In this document: piece by piece, positions 44,164-53,080 of the stretch | Numbering within the stretch: the stretch's first letter is position 1 | How the letters are laid out: each line of letters begins with the position of its first letter | Notes under the pieces: generated by a model | Told to the model about the DNA's origin: nothing | The model's input: the letters and a program-made list of their open reading frames with translations, nothing else | The model's database searches: none | Assembly (NCBI GenBank): GCA_963920635.1 | Contig: OY987299.1 | Location: 15,985,401-16,049,400 of the forward strand | DNA from: Pseudeuparius sepicola | Taxonomy: Eukaryota; Arthropoda; Insecta; Coleoptera; Anthribidae | DNA: 64,000 nucleotides | Direction: 5' to 3' | Program-made: the position numbers and the translations under genes

Positions 44164-47100
44164 TTACATATTACATTCAATATGCCTTATAGCTTTGTGT
44201 CCCCAAGGAAGAGTTACAATACTATTAACTAAATATCGCTTATCATCGAAAGGATTCAAGCCAATTTTAGACTGTTCGAGACTGAAAACATCATGAGCAA
44301 ACGAACGTATAGAACGTTGGTTTATAATTTTTTGTTTCTTGTCAAACAAACAACTTACATAATCGTTGTACGTTATATGTCTCGATACAACGTTTTTCTT
44401 GACTCCTTTCGATTTCTTAATACAAATTTTTTTCCCCTCAATCAGATAAGCATACATCTTAGATCTAAGACCCGCAAAGTGAGTTATAATGCTACCATTA
44501 AGTTCATCTTTCATTAATCCCGGAACTTTTTTATTTACCAATGGAATACCATATTTATTATCTTGGGGGTAGTCACTAGTATCAAAACGTTCTATATTAT
44601 CTTTAATAATGTCTTTAAAAACGTCATTACAGCGTATTTCATATACTAGGCTATCAGTATCGGTATACAAGAGCGTACAGTCAGATAATTTGCGTAGCAT
44701 AAATTCATAATGAAATTCATAAACGCATGTTTTTGAGATATCGAGTATTGCCATTCCCACATAGAGGGGCTTATTGAAAATAATACTCGTCTTATTTAGT
44801 TCTACGCTAACTAAATTTTCATCAAATATGGTTCTGCTCTTAAAACGTGGGCTAGAAATATAATGTTTTGCTCCAAACCTACCAGCCCATTTGCGTAATA
44901 GTTTAACAACCCTGTGTTTCCTTATGTTCTCCATTGTTTTACCATAAACTGCGTTGTTCATGAGTTTGATTATAGTTTTTTCAAATTCTAACGATGCTTG
45001 CTGTCTCAAGCGTGTATTAAACTGTATGTAAGGAGCTAGCCAGGGGGCCTGTTTAAACTTCAGAATTCTGTGGATTTTGGTCAAAACTAGACCGTTTCTC
45101 AAAGCCTGTTTAAGCGCTCTGTAATGAATTATGTAATTCTTCTTGTCATGAAGTGTGGGCATAAGCTTGGAAAATTTCGATCCTGGTGGTTTTCGCTGCT
45201 CTGCTGCAAACGGGAGGTCTTTATGCACATCATGCAGATGATCTGGGTACGACAAATCCACCTCCAAGACATAGCCTTCGTCTGCATCGTCGGCAATCTT
45301 GGTAACGTCAAACTCTGAGTCCTCAATCCATTCAAATCCGCCATAAGGGAGATGCTCACACATCGCCCAGCCATATAAGTTGTTAACGTCGAAATAGGCA
45401 ATAAATTTGGAAGGTTTGGTGGAGTCATAGCTTCGCATATATTTATTATTCGCTTCGGAAAAGCGATGGCTACACTGACTTATTCCACCTCTTACAGCTT
45501 TTTCGAAAAATAATAAAATATCGATGTCTTGGAATGTCTCCAGTTTGCAGTTGGTATATTTGAGCATACAGTCCCAAGTGTATCCCGGTAATGTGTAATA
45601 CCAAGCAGGATCTAATCCATAGTTTTTGTAACACGATTTTCTAAAATTCTCAAACACATCTGTAAGCAGCATCACATCGGTTTTTAAATACAGATCGGAG
45701 TATTCGCCCAAGTTAGTTATATTGAACTTTTCCCATACTAATTGTGCGTGTCTGTAGTCTTTTTCGTCGATTTCAACATCGTTTAGTTTGTTATAGAATT
45801 GATCGATTGAAGGTAATGAGGTTTCCTCTAATTTTTTAAACGAGTCTATGTAATCATAGCAAAAAACGCCCTTCCTGGTTAACAATGTAAACTTTTCAGG
45901 TGACAAATGGTGAAATTCTTTTTTAGCATTTACGAAATCGTCACTTTTTAGAGAGGAAACGAGAGTATCAAGCGAAAAACCTAGAAATCTAAAAGAGTCG
46001 ATAAAGCGAAACTTGATATTTGTCTCATTATCAAACATAGTAAAACTAATATATTTTTCTTTGTTTATCGGAAGCAGAGTAATGTGATTTCTTTTGGCAA
46101 GGTCCCTTATTATAAAATGGCTGTCGTATCCACTTAGATTGTGAAATACTACGGGAATCATAAAAGAGTTCTTATAATTCAAATTACAATTTTGGTGGGC
46201 GTAGCCGCGAAATTTGCCGGTTAAGTGACAATGATCGCGCACAATTATGTCAGTGTCTATGAATTTTTTCTCGCAAATATGACAGTTTTCGCTAGCATCC
46301 TTAAGGCTAATGGTTTCGTCCATAGGCTCCACAATTTTTAATTTAGAGGCTACAAATTTCGCGGTCTCATCCAGCTGATCTGCAAACCAAGATAAACATT
46401 GGGGTCCACGATAGCTGTTGTAGAAAGATAATGAGTCATCGAATGTACATTTGAAATAGAATGCAGCACTATAGGCCACATGTTTTTGATATTTTTTAGT
46501 TTTCGTCTCGGTTTGCAGATCGTGGACGGGTGTTAGCATCGCCTCCACGTCTGAGTAGATTATGAAAGGTACATGTTCTTTATGTGCAAAATTTTTAAAC
46601 TCAATAAATTTTTCCTTGGGAAATTCAATTTTGCATTGATTTATTTGTTCACAGCTAGTAGCATGCTCGTTCAATTTATCTTGAGATGTAAAATAATTTA
46701 AGCATCTGTCACATATAAATACACGTCTTTTATGGTTGTTTAATTGTTTTGAGACTAATTTAGAAAGATCCTTTATCCAACAAAAATGATATTTTATATT
46801 ATCCATCGACTCGTCTTGAGGGGGAGCTTCGAATTCCCCGATATTTGGCGAATATTCATTTTGAATAAGAAGTAAATTCACATGTCTATCAAGTTTATTT
46901 TTTGTTAATCTGACAGGTACAGTCATAAATCTAGATGTTTTTTCTTTGCCCACTAACTCCAGAACATACACGTTTACAGATATTTTATTTAACTGCTCAA
47001 ATTTTGTAATCTGTGGCAATGTCATCGGGAAATCTATCCCCTCCAAATTTAAAACTGTGGAGTAATGAGGGTATGAACTTACTCGATGCGCATTAGAATG

Positions 47101-47901
47101 TGTTGGATAAAGCGCTGAAACGATAGCCCACGCGAAACAAGCCTCATCCTGATTTTGGACGTTAATGCACGCTTTTTTACTTGAAATTTCGTAGGGCAGA
47201 GCTATGTATGACGTTCCACCGTTTCCAAATCCAACTTTGTTTATATTAACCTCTAAACTTAATATTTTATGTAAGCTCCAATTGGACCCTTCATTTTCAA
47301 AATCGTCAAGTTTTCTCAAAATAATAGCGCTAACATTGTCATTAAACCATTGCTTTATATCAACGCCACGATCGATTGCAGCATTTTTTGTATTAAAATA
47401 CTTGTTACTAAAGATTTCACCATCGCCAGATATTTTCACAAATTCACCACAGAAGACAGTATTTACTTTAACTACATTTAGAGAACGTAAAATTTGATTT
47501 ATACGATTTTTAAAAGGAAAAAATGCGTCATTTAAAAACTTTACTATATCTATGTGAAGTATGTTTACTATAATACCTGACCTTATTCTATTTTGAAAGG
47601 CGGACTGAGTGTCTTCCCACTTCAATCGATCAGATCTCTTTTCACGTTTTTGACCAGCCCCCGTATGTTTCCATGATTTAAAGTATACGCCGATCCTTTT
47701 CAGATGACCCAAATTTGTCTGAAGTTTCATCAGCGTACCGTGATTATAGTCTCCTTTCTTTATTGCAGTATTATGTAATTTAATATTTGCTTGTAATTTT
47801 TTTGTCCATTGCTCTAAAACTCTTTCCTGCGTGCTGTCCCTTAATAAATCCAATGCTTTTTCGAAAGTTTGAACAATTTTGTCACTTTCAACAAATGACA
47901 T
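44164..47901 (-). CDS. polB: Protein-primed family B DNA polymerase (PolB)
   Basis: 1,245 aa, ATG at 47899-47901, intact. The C-terminal half has exonuclease motifs ExoI DVEA (Asp451/Glu453), ExoII HNLSGYDSHF (587-596) and ExoIII EYSDLYLKTD (733-742), and polymerase motifs A (YFDVNNLYG, ~836-844), B (KLMNNAVYGK, ~979-988) and C (YTDTDS, 1079-1084). The long N-terminal part contains a Cys-rich block (CINVQNQDEACFAWAI, ~245-260) resembling an OTU-like module, a zinc knuckle (C397, C400, H413, C417), and an HNH/endonuclease VII-type block (CHIC...RDHCHLTGKFRGYAHQNC, 540-572). It copies the linear element from a terminal protein; a separate terminal protein is not evident and may be in the N-terminal region. 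It is opposite in strand to the virion genes. Confidence 0.95.
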   Translation of the reverse strand: MSFVESDKIVQTFEKALDLLRDSTQERVLEQWTKKLQANIKLHNTAIKKGDYNHGTLMKLQTNLGHLKRIGVYFKSWKHTGAGQKREKRSDRLKWEDTQSAFQNRIRSGIIVNILHIDIVKFLNDAFFPFKNRINQILRSLNVVKVNTVFCGEFVKISGDGEIFSNKYFNTKNAAIDRGVDIKQWFNDNVSAIILRKLDDFENEGSNWSLHKILSLEVNINKVGFGNGGTSYIALPYEISSKKACINVQNQDEACFAWAIVSALYPTHSNAHRVSSYPHYSTVLNLEGIDFPMTLPQITKFEQLNKISVNVYVLELVGKEKTSRFMTVPVRLTKNKLDRHVNLLLIQNEYSPNIGEFEAPPQDESMDNIKYHFCWIKDLSKLVSKQLNNHKRRVFICDRCLNYFTSQDKLNEHATSCEQINQCKIEFPKEKFIEFKNFAHKEHVPFIIYSDVEAMLTPVHDLQTETKTKKYQKHVAYSAAFYFKCTFDDSLSFYNSYRGPQCLSWFADQLDETAKFVASKLKIVEPMDETISLKDASENCHICEKKFIDTDIIVRDHCHLTGKFRGYAHQNCNLNYKNSFMIPVVFHNLSGYDSHFIIRDLAKRNHITLLPINKEKYISFTMFDNETNIKFRFIDSFRFLGFSLDTLVSSLKSDDFVNAKKEFHHLSPEKFTLLTRKGVFCYDYIDSFKKLEETSLPSIDQFYNKLNDVEIDEKDYRHAQLVWEKFNITNLGEYSDLYLKTDVMLLTDVFENFRKSCYKNYGLDPAWYYTLPGYTWDCMLKYTNCKLETFQDIDILLFFEKAVRGGISQCSHRFSEANNKYMRSYDSTKPSKFIAYFDVNNLYGWAMCEHLPYGGFEWIEDSEFDVTKIADDADEGYVLEVDLSYPDHLHDVHKDLPFAAEQRKPPGSKFSKLMPTLHDKKNYIIHYRALKQALRNGLVLTKIHRILKFKQAPWLAPYIQFNTRLRQQASLEFEKTIIKLMNNAVYGKTMENIRKHRVVKLLRKWAGRFGAKHYISSPRFKSRTIFDENLVSVELNKTSIIFNKPLYVGMAILDISKTCVYEFHYEFMLRKLSDCTLLYTDTDSLVYEIRCNDVFKDIIKDNIERFDTSDYPQDNKYGIPLVNKKVPGLMKDELNGSIITHFAGLRSKMYAYLIEGKKICIKKSKGVKKNVVSRHITYNDYVSCLFDKKQKIINQRSIRSFAHDVFSLEQSKIGLNPFDDKRYLVNSIVTLPWGHKAIRHIECNM

Positions 47902-48062
47902 AATGAAAACTTAGCAATAAATTATTCTTAGCTTTAGCTGTTTCGAAACGTTTTGAAAATCTATATGCGTTGCATGCCTTTTTAATCTATTTTTCCCCAC
48001 TGTTTTCTCATAGGATCTGTTTCGGCACGAAAGGGGAGGGGATAGGGAGCTGGCAATATAAG

Positions 48063-48812
48063 ATGTTGAAATTGCCTACCATACGTATCAAAATGGTGCA
48101 GCTTACAGTTGAATTCAGAGCTTTCAGAGCCGCGCTATACGAAATGAAACGTTCGTGTTACGGTAAAAATTTAATTTCTCTCCTGAATAAACCGAATTTT
48201 TTAATATTTGATAAGTGCTTCAAAACAATTGCCGAAAGTAAAGAGTGCGACGAGGCCGATTATTGTTTGATGCTGGAGAGCAAGCGAAGAATGGATAACT
48301 TTATACGGATACTTGGTGATATTTTCGAGCGAGAAGGCATTAATGAAATCAATGTCGTTGACCTTGGTAAGCTTTTGAGGGATCATTGTTTAAAAGATAC
48401 TTTTGCACACCAATTGTACGTCCTTAATTTACTTTACGATGCTGATGGTGTGGAGTTACCGTATAATCCGAAAATAGAAGCCTATCAAGTGAAAAATATG
48501 AAAAAAAATTACAACGATATATATAAATGTATTGACGATTTCATATGTGCGGCTGCATATATGGCAATTCCAAAGAATATAGAAAATTTTAAGGCTGCAT
48601 TAACTAAGTTGAAACTAAATTACAAATTTCAACCGTCTGAAAACAAAGTGCATTTAATTATGGAATGGTTAAATAAAAACGTAAAAAAGTACGAAGAAAA
48701 TCCTGACGCTATACTGGGTTGGCAAGATGGTCCTTGTTGTTCTCCATGGCCCTCAGAAGATGTGGACGATTATAGAAAGACAATTGCACTATTAAATACC
48801 TTCATATTGTAA
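48063..48812 (+). CDS. Unknown helical protein, 249 aa
   Basis: The frame opens at a TTG at 47970, but the first ATG is 48063 (a second is at 48093, MVQLTVEF). Almost entirely helical, with conserved-looking blocks FRAFRAALYEMKRSCYGKNLISLLNK, YCLMLESKRRMDNFIRILGDIF, and a Trp/Cys end (GWQDGPCCSPWPSEDV). The first ~90 residues have the hydrophobic spacing of a death-fold (DED-like) bundle; this is only a hypothesis. It starts divergently from polB, sharing the 160-bp spacer. AATAAA follows at 48830. A 28-bp piece of its 3' end is duplicated downstream. Confidence 0.5.
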   Translation: MLKLPTIRIKMVQLTVEFRAFRAALYEMKRSCYGKNLISLLNKPNFLIFDKCFKTIAESKECDEADYCLMLESKRRMDNFIRILGDIFEREGINEINVVDLGKLLRDHCLKDTFAHQLYVLNLLYDADGVELPYNPKIEAYQVKNMKKNYNDIYKCIDDFICAAAYMAIPKNIENFKAALTKLKLNYKFQPSENKVHLIMEWLNKNVKKYEENPDAILGWQDGPCCSPWPSEDVDDYRKTIALLNTFIL

Positions 48813-48915
48813 CTAATATACTTGTAAAAAATAAAACTTTTACTAATATTTTGAATTTTATTTCATATTTGTATTTTAAAAGTGACAACGCTATACTGGG
48901 TTGGCAAGATGGTCC
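48706..48915 (+). repeat. 28-bp direct repeat at the 3' end of the 249-aa gene
   Basis: ACGCTATACTGGGTTGGCAA and the next 8 bases occur both at 48706-48733, inside the gene, and at 48888-48915, after it. This marks a past duplication or recombination point. Confidence 0.9.
48830..48835 (+). terminator. Poly(A) signal
   Basis: AATAAA 17 nt after the stop of the 249-aa gene. Confidence 0.4.
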
Positions 48916-49505
48916 CTTCTCCAAGCACACAATACAATCATGCAACAAAAATTGTAAAATTCATAGAGAATGCCCGCAGCCAGGTAAACCCAGTTGACTG
49001 CGCAGCCGCCGCGTTCCTGAGACTCATAGCGCGCCCTCGACGGCGGGGCCTTCGAACCACCCAGCGGTATCTTTCGAACCCCCTTGCGCATACCTGTTGC
49101 AAGGGTAAAGTATTCGGCGAAATATCGATCAATTGGTAGTACTTTTGAAGCACGACTGTAGTTGTTTCCCTACAGAAATAGAGGGCACGACCTGTATTAA
49201 AAATCTAATATTTTCATTGTATTGATCACACGTCAATTCATAAAAGAAAATCAGTAGTTGCAATCTTTATGAAATTTGGAATAACTCAAATATGCAGATT
49301 AGTTGTTCCATTTATTTCAAAATAAAAAACAGCAAAAAATACAGTTTTCTGAAATGGAGGAATTAAAATTTAAAAAAAATGTATCACTTTTTATAGCATA
49401 TATTTAAATAGGACATAAAACACAAAAGATATGTTAAAATATTTATTTGTATGTACAGGATAATATAAAAAACGTATTAAAAAAAACTATTACTAACTAA
49501 ATATA
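48916..49505. other. Spacer with a GC-rich patch
   Basis: 48965-49110 is much more GC-rich than the rest of the element (GCAGCCGCCGCGTTCC, CGACGGCGGGGCC). Frames are open on both strands but no protein is recognised. It may be a captured piece of other DNA. The remainder to 49505 is A+T-rich and empty. Confidence 0.45.
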
Positions 49506-50036
49506 TTACAAACACTTATAAATGTATTCTGCAAAAACACATAACTCTACCTGAGGACAGTGCACGGGTTTTCGTAAATTTTGCAAATGTCTTTTACATT
49601 GATTTTTTTTAACCTGATTATATAATTCAGGATTTTCCCCGACTATAATATCAAATTTGGGACATCCCAGTTGTTCTATATTATAGGCTAAATGTCCAAA
49701 TCCTGCTGCCTTTAAGAGATCCAACTCCACATGTCCGCCTTTATAACCAATGTTTTGATCACCTGAATTGAAGCCCAGACGCCGAAATTCTTTGATGATG
49801 TCGTCTTGCGGTTGGTCGCCTTTCTGATCCTCATATCTCAATCCATGAAGATTGTTAGTGACCCACCTTGCGGTTCTGGCATCTTTTGAATTGAGAGCGT
49901 AATAGCTTCCAACAGAATAATATTTGGAGGTGGACTGTTTCCATTTCATATCAAATATTCCAAGTTCCTTAACTAAAAATTTTCCGTTGACGTGGAAACC
50001 ATCAACATCTACCAAGTATCTTATGGATGGAGTCAT
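49506..50036 (-). CDS. Small RNase H-fold-like protein (possible exonuclease), Polinton accessory
   Basis: 176 aa from the ATG at 50034-50036; the frame extends upstream only through a GTG. The first strand, YLVDVDGFHVNGKFLVKELGIFD, looks like an RNase H-fold/DEDD-type beta strand with the lead acidic residues; later blocks are ARWVTNNLHGLRYED, GYKGGHVELDLL and NIEQLGCPKFD, and a Cys/His-rich end, CPQVELCVF. I have seen this block order in small proteins linked to Polintons and related insect viruses. The catalytic set is not certain. A TATAAAAGG lies 53 bp upstream, divergent from the gene at 50261. Confidence 0.5.
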   Translation of the reverse strand: MTPSIRYLVDVDGFHVNGKFLVKELGIFDMKWKQSTSKYYSVGSYYALNSKDARTARWVTNNLHGLRYEDQKGDQPQDDIIKEFRRLGFNSGDQNIGYKGGHVELDLLKAAGFGHLAYNIEQLGCPKFDIIVGENPELYNQVKKNQCKRHLQNLRKPVHCPQVELCVFAEYIYKCL

Positions 50037-50088
50037 TTTCTTGAATAGACTTAGACGATTACATTGGTTCACTTAGCTAAAGTGTGCC

Positions 50089-50095
50089 TTTTATA
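50089..50095 (-). promoter_or_regulatory. TATA box of the RNase H-fold-like gene
   Basis: TATAAAA (followed by GG) on the minus strand, 53 bp upstream of the ATG. Confidence 0.5.
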
Positions 50096-50188
50096 CCCCT
50101 CTTTTAATACGAAAACAGTTTGGCATCATCAGAAAGGGGGGGGGGGGGATCCCCTCCTAGAGATCTCGTACAGGTTGATGTTTTAGAC

Positions 50189-50195
50189 TATAAAA
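50189..50195 (+). promoter_or_regulatory. TATA box of the zinc-binding gene
   Basis: TATAAAA, with a CAGTTACAG initiator-like sequence about 30 bp downstream; ATG at 50261. Confidence 0.5.
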
Positions 50196-50260
50196 ACTCT
50201 GGAGATATCTCAATAGACATCAGTTACAGTTTTTCTCCAAACAAATTAAATTTAATAACA

Positions 50261-50761
50261 ATGGCTGCCTCCATACATAATTCCCTATACCAACTTGCGT
50301 TAGAAGAAAAAGAAGAGATTGAGAAAACGGTGCCTGCAGAATTGAGAAGAGACATCGACGACATTGACGACGATGATGCTAGTGACGAAGATGAAGGGGT
50401 AGACGTTGGCCGCGATGACTCCGTCGTGGCGAAAAGTGTACCCATTAACCCGACCGAGGGTTATAATAACTGGACAGTGGGGGGCCTCTGTGTATCTGCC
50501 GCATATGTAAAGGTAACAGAAAGGGCGCGTTTGTGCCTAAATTGTTACCGTGCGTATGTGGTAGATTTTACAGAGGTTTCCCTGAATGGTTTCACCGACA
50601 ATGCGAAGCATCGGCATGAAACTTTACATTTTTCTTTGACAGAAATGCCTTTGCAAAGATTCATGCGGTGTAGTGCCTGTAAAGAAAAGCTTTACATAGC
50701 TTTTCGGCAAGACACCTGCTTGATGTGTAAAGCAGGTGCAAAAATTATACCATTATTGTAA
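50261..50761 (+). CDS. Cys-rich zinc-binding (RING-like) protein, unknown
   Basis: 166 aa using the ATG at 50261, just downstream of a TATA box; the frame also opens upstream at a TTG, but that lies before the TATA. An acidic stretch (DIDDIDDDDASDEDEG) precedes a C-terminal zinc-binding part with four pairs: CLNC, HRHETLH, CSAC and CLMC. That is the metal-ligand order of a RING-type or zinc-ribbon module (C2...H...C2...C2). Function is unknown; ubiquitin ligase activity or transcription regulation are both possible. The last ~20 codons are part of a ~342-bp tandem duplication. Confidence 0.55.
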   Translation: MAASIHNSLYQLALEEKEEIEKTVPAELRRDIDDIDDDDASDEDEGVDVGRDDSVVAKSVPINPTEGYNNWTVGGLCVSAAYVKVTERARLCLNCYRAYVVDFTEVSLNGFTDNAKHRHETLHFSLTEMPLQRFMRCSACKEKLYIAFRQDTCLMCKAGAKIIPLL

Positions 50762-51373
50762 ATAAAATGTATTATTGTAAATAAAATGTATTATTGGATA
50801 ATTCTGTTCTTGTTATTATTATTTAAATTAAATTCCTGACTATAAGAAAATAAACGTGAAATAAAATATTTTATTACAAACTACAGTTTGATACCTACAA
50901 ATGTTCTGGGATTTTAGGTAGTCGCATGCTACTGCTTGTCCGTGTGAGGATGATCGCTATGTAAAATCCCCTGGCTGTATTTTTTACCTTTCTTACATCG
51001 CTCAGCCGGAAGTGTGCACGTACGGTTATGCTAAAGCATAGCTTTTCGGCAAGATACATGCTTAATATGTAAAACAGGTGCAAAAACTAGACCATTGGTA
51101 TTATTGTAAATGAAATGTATTATTGGATAATTGTTTTATTATTATTATTTAAATTAAATTCTCGAATATAAGAAAATAAACGTTTAATAAAATATTTACT
51201 TAAAAACTACAGTTTGATACTACAAATGTTCTGGGATTTTAGGTATCCGCTTGCTACCGCTTGTCCGTGCGAGTTCGAGCGAGGACGATCGCTATGTAAA
51301 ATCCCCTGACTATATTTTTTACCTTTCTTACATCTCCCTCAGCCGGAAGTGTGCACGTACGCTTATGCTAAAG
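50695..51373 (+). repeat. About 340-bp tandem duplication of the gene's 3' end
   Basis: Copy A (50695-51036) and copy B (51037-51373) share the order CATAGCTTTTCGGCAAGA, ...TGTAAA(G/A)CAGGTGCAAAAA, ...TGTTCTGGGATTTTAGGTA, GCCGGAAGTGTGCACGTACG and TTATGCTAAAG. Copy B carries a mutated leftover of the zinc gene's C-terminus with no start, so it is a dead fragment. B is slightly shorter. Confidence 0.88.
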
Positions 51374-51548
51374 TATGGTCTGCTTAGGAGAAAAATATTA
51401 CTTTTGTATTTAGCTACCGAGCGACTCTGTATTGCACGTAATAAAATTTTATTGCTTGCTGTTTATAATGGTATTGGGTGAGAAATGAATAACAAAGCGT
51501 TGGTTTAAAACTATGTGTAATATTATATATATATGATTCAACTTATGC
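51374..51548. other. Short spacer
   Basis: No feature seen beyond the duplication edge. Confidence 0.4.
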
Positions 51549-52664
51549 TTACTTATAACTAGTTAATATTTTATTCACACGCGCTTCATCTATTTCTATT
51601 ATACTAATCCTATTTACTAAAATTTTTCTTAATTTATCTAACCTATCTATTTTATTTTTTAAACCAGCCTTGTTTTTGGCCAGCTTATTACTTTGAAGCT
51701 GTAAGACGACAACATTATCTTCCAGCACTTTATTAAGTTCCAAATTGTGACGTCCTCCAGCTGTTGGATCTTCAAAATCGAAGCTGTCATCCGGAAACCT
51801 GTTTGTGCGGCGCCCCCTGTTATAAACCGCTCTCAACGTCTCCATATTTTTCCCAACAGTCCTCACAGGACTGGAGACGTTCTGCCGGTGGGTTTGCTCA
51901 GACTGAGCAGGCGACGCATGCCCTGCAGGTTGCGCGGGTTGCTCATATTCAGGTGCGGGTTGTTCAGGCTGTACATATGTCAATTGCGCAGGCTGCACAT
52001 GTGCCGATTCGGCAGGTTGTGCAGGCTGTACATATGCCGAATATTCAGGTGCGGGTTGTTCAGGCTGTACATATGTCAATTGCGCAGGCTGCACATGTGC
52101 CGAATATTCAGGTGCGGGTTGTTCAGGCTGTACATATGTCAATTGCGCAGGCTGCACATGTGCCGATTCGGTAGGTTGTGCAGGCTGTACATATGCCGAT
52201 TGTTCATGTGCCAGCTCACGCTCGATCTGCGACACAGCAAACGATGTTGCGCTTCTAATGCTTTCATCGTCCACTTCGGAATACTATAAGTATAAGATAA
52301 ACATTTATTATTTGTTAGAATTCATAAACATGTCTACTTACATGCTCAACATTGTTTTCTTCAGATGAATTTTCAACTGACCCCTCTGCCGCAAGCGTCT
52401 CGATGAGATTATAAGCAGATGGTGACTATAATAATTATTGAATGTTAGTATATCGCAAATAAAAAAATATTTTTCGCATAAGAAAATCTCCAACTTGCGG
52501 CTAACAAGAAAAAAGTTGGCTAAAAATTTTCTGATGCGAAAAAGCAAAATAGTTTCTCGAAGCAAATTGAAATAACGTATTTAATAATTATAAAAAAATA
52601 AGTTTTGACTTACCCTCACAACAGCATTGTAGTGGACAATCGCCTTAGTTTGGAACACACTCAT
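51549..52664 (-). CDS. Three-exon Pro/Gln-repeat, coiled-coil protein
   Basis: Spliced gene on the minus strand. Exon 1 is 52614-52664 (ATG at 52662-52664, 17 codons), exon 2 is 52342-52425 (28 codons), exon 3 is 51549-52283 (244 codons plus stop). Intron 1 (188 bp) runs GTAAGT to TTATAG and contains a perfect TACTAAC branch motif; intron 2 (58 bp) runs GTAAGT to TTATAG with a TTCTAAC motif. All three exons join at codon boundaries in one frame, giving 289 residues. Exon 3 opens with an acidic start, then Pro/Gln repeats around AQLTYVQPEQPAPEY (positions ~51944-52200), then a long C-terminal helical coiled coil (LELNKVLEDN...LDKLRKILVN). No family known. It may be a fibre-like or scaffold protein. 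Confidence 0.75.
51944..52200. repeat. Repeats encoding the Pro/Gln-rich segment
   Basis: Imperfect tandem units of about 60-75 bp around GCAGGTTGTGCAGGCTGTAC and GGTGCGGGTTGTTCAGGCTG. They keep the reading frame on the minus strand. Confidence 0.85.
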
Positions 52665-52969
52665 AATTATAAGCAAAGTAATAAATTTAAAAATAACACA
52701 CGACAAAACTCGAACACAATTCAACAAAATTTAGAAAACTGATGCTTTTGCTGAATTTCTACACCCTTTTGTAGATTTTAAAATGAATGCGTTGGTGGGG
52801 ATGGCTCTCAACGTTGCTACTTTTTAATTTAGGCGTTAACTTTGCTCTGGTGGGAGTGGGGGTAACTCCACCCCTTCGGCGTTGCCAAAAAATTTTCTAC
52901 TTCAAATTGCTCTATTTTCTAATTAGACGACAACGCTGTTGAGTGGGGATAGGCAATGCTTACGTTAAA
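52665..52969. other. Spacer between divergent accessory genes
   Basis: 305 bp between the exon 1 start of the spliced gene and the TATA box of the next gene. A TACAAAAGGG near 52765 may act as the TATA-like element for the minus-strand gene. Confidence 0.35.
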
Positions 52970-52977
52970 TATAAAAG
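52970..52977 (+). promoter_or_regulatory. TATA box of the YxxGW repeat gene
   Basis: TATAAAAG in A-A-A-TATAAAAGGCAGCC, with a possible initiator TTCACTAAATTC about 30 bp downstream; ATG at 53081. The TATAAAAGG core is shared with the minus-strand box at 50089-50095. Confidence 0.5.
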
Positions 52978-53080
52978 GCAGCCACATCCTTAACAAAATT
53001 CACTAAATTCAATTCAATACAAAGAATTAAATATTGCTTCAGTTAGATAATTGTGGCAAAAGTTTATAACACTCGTTGAG

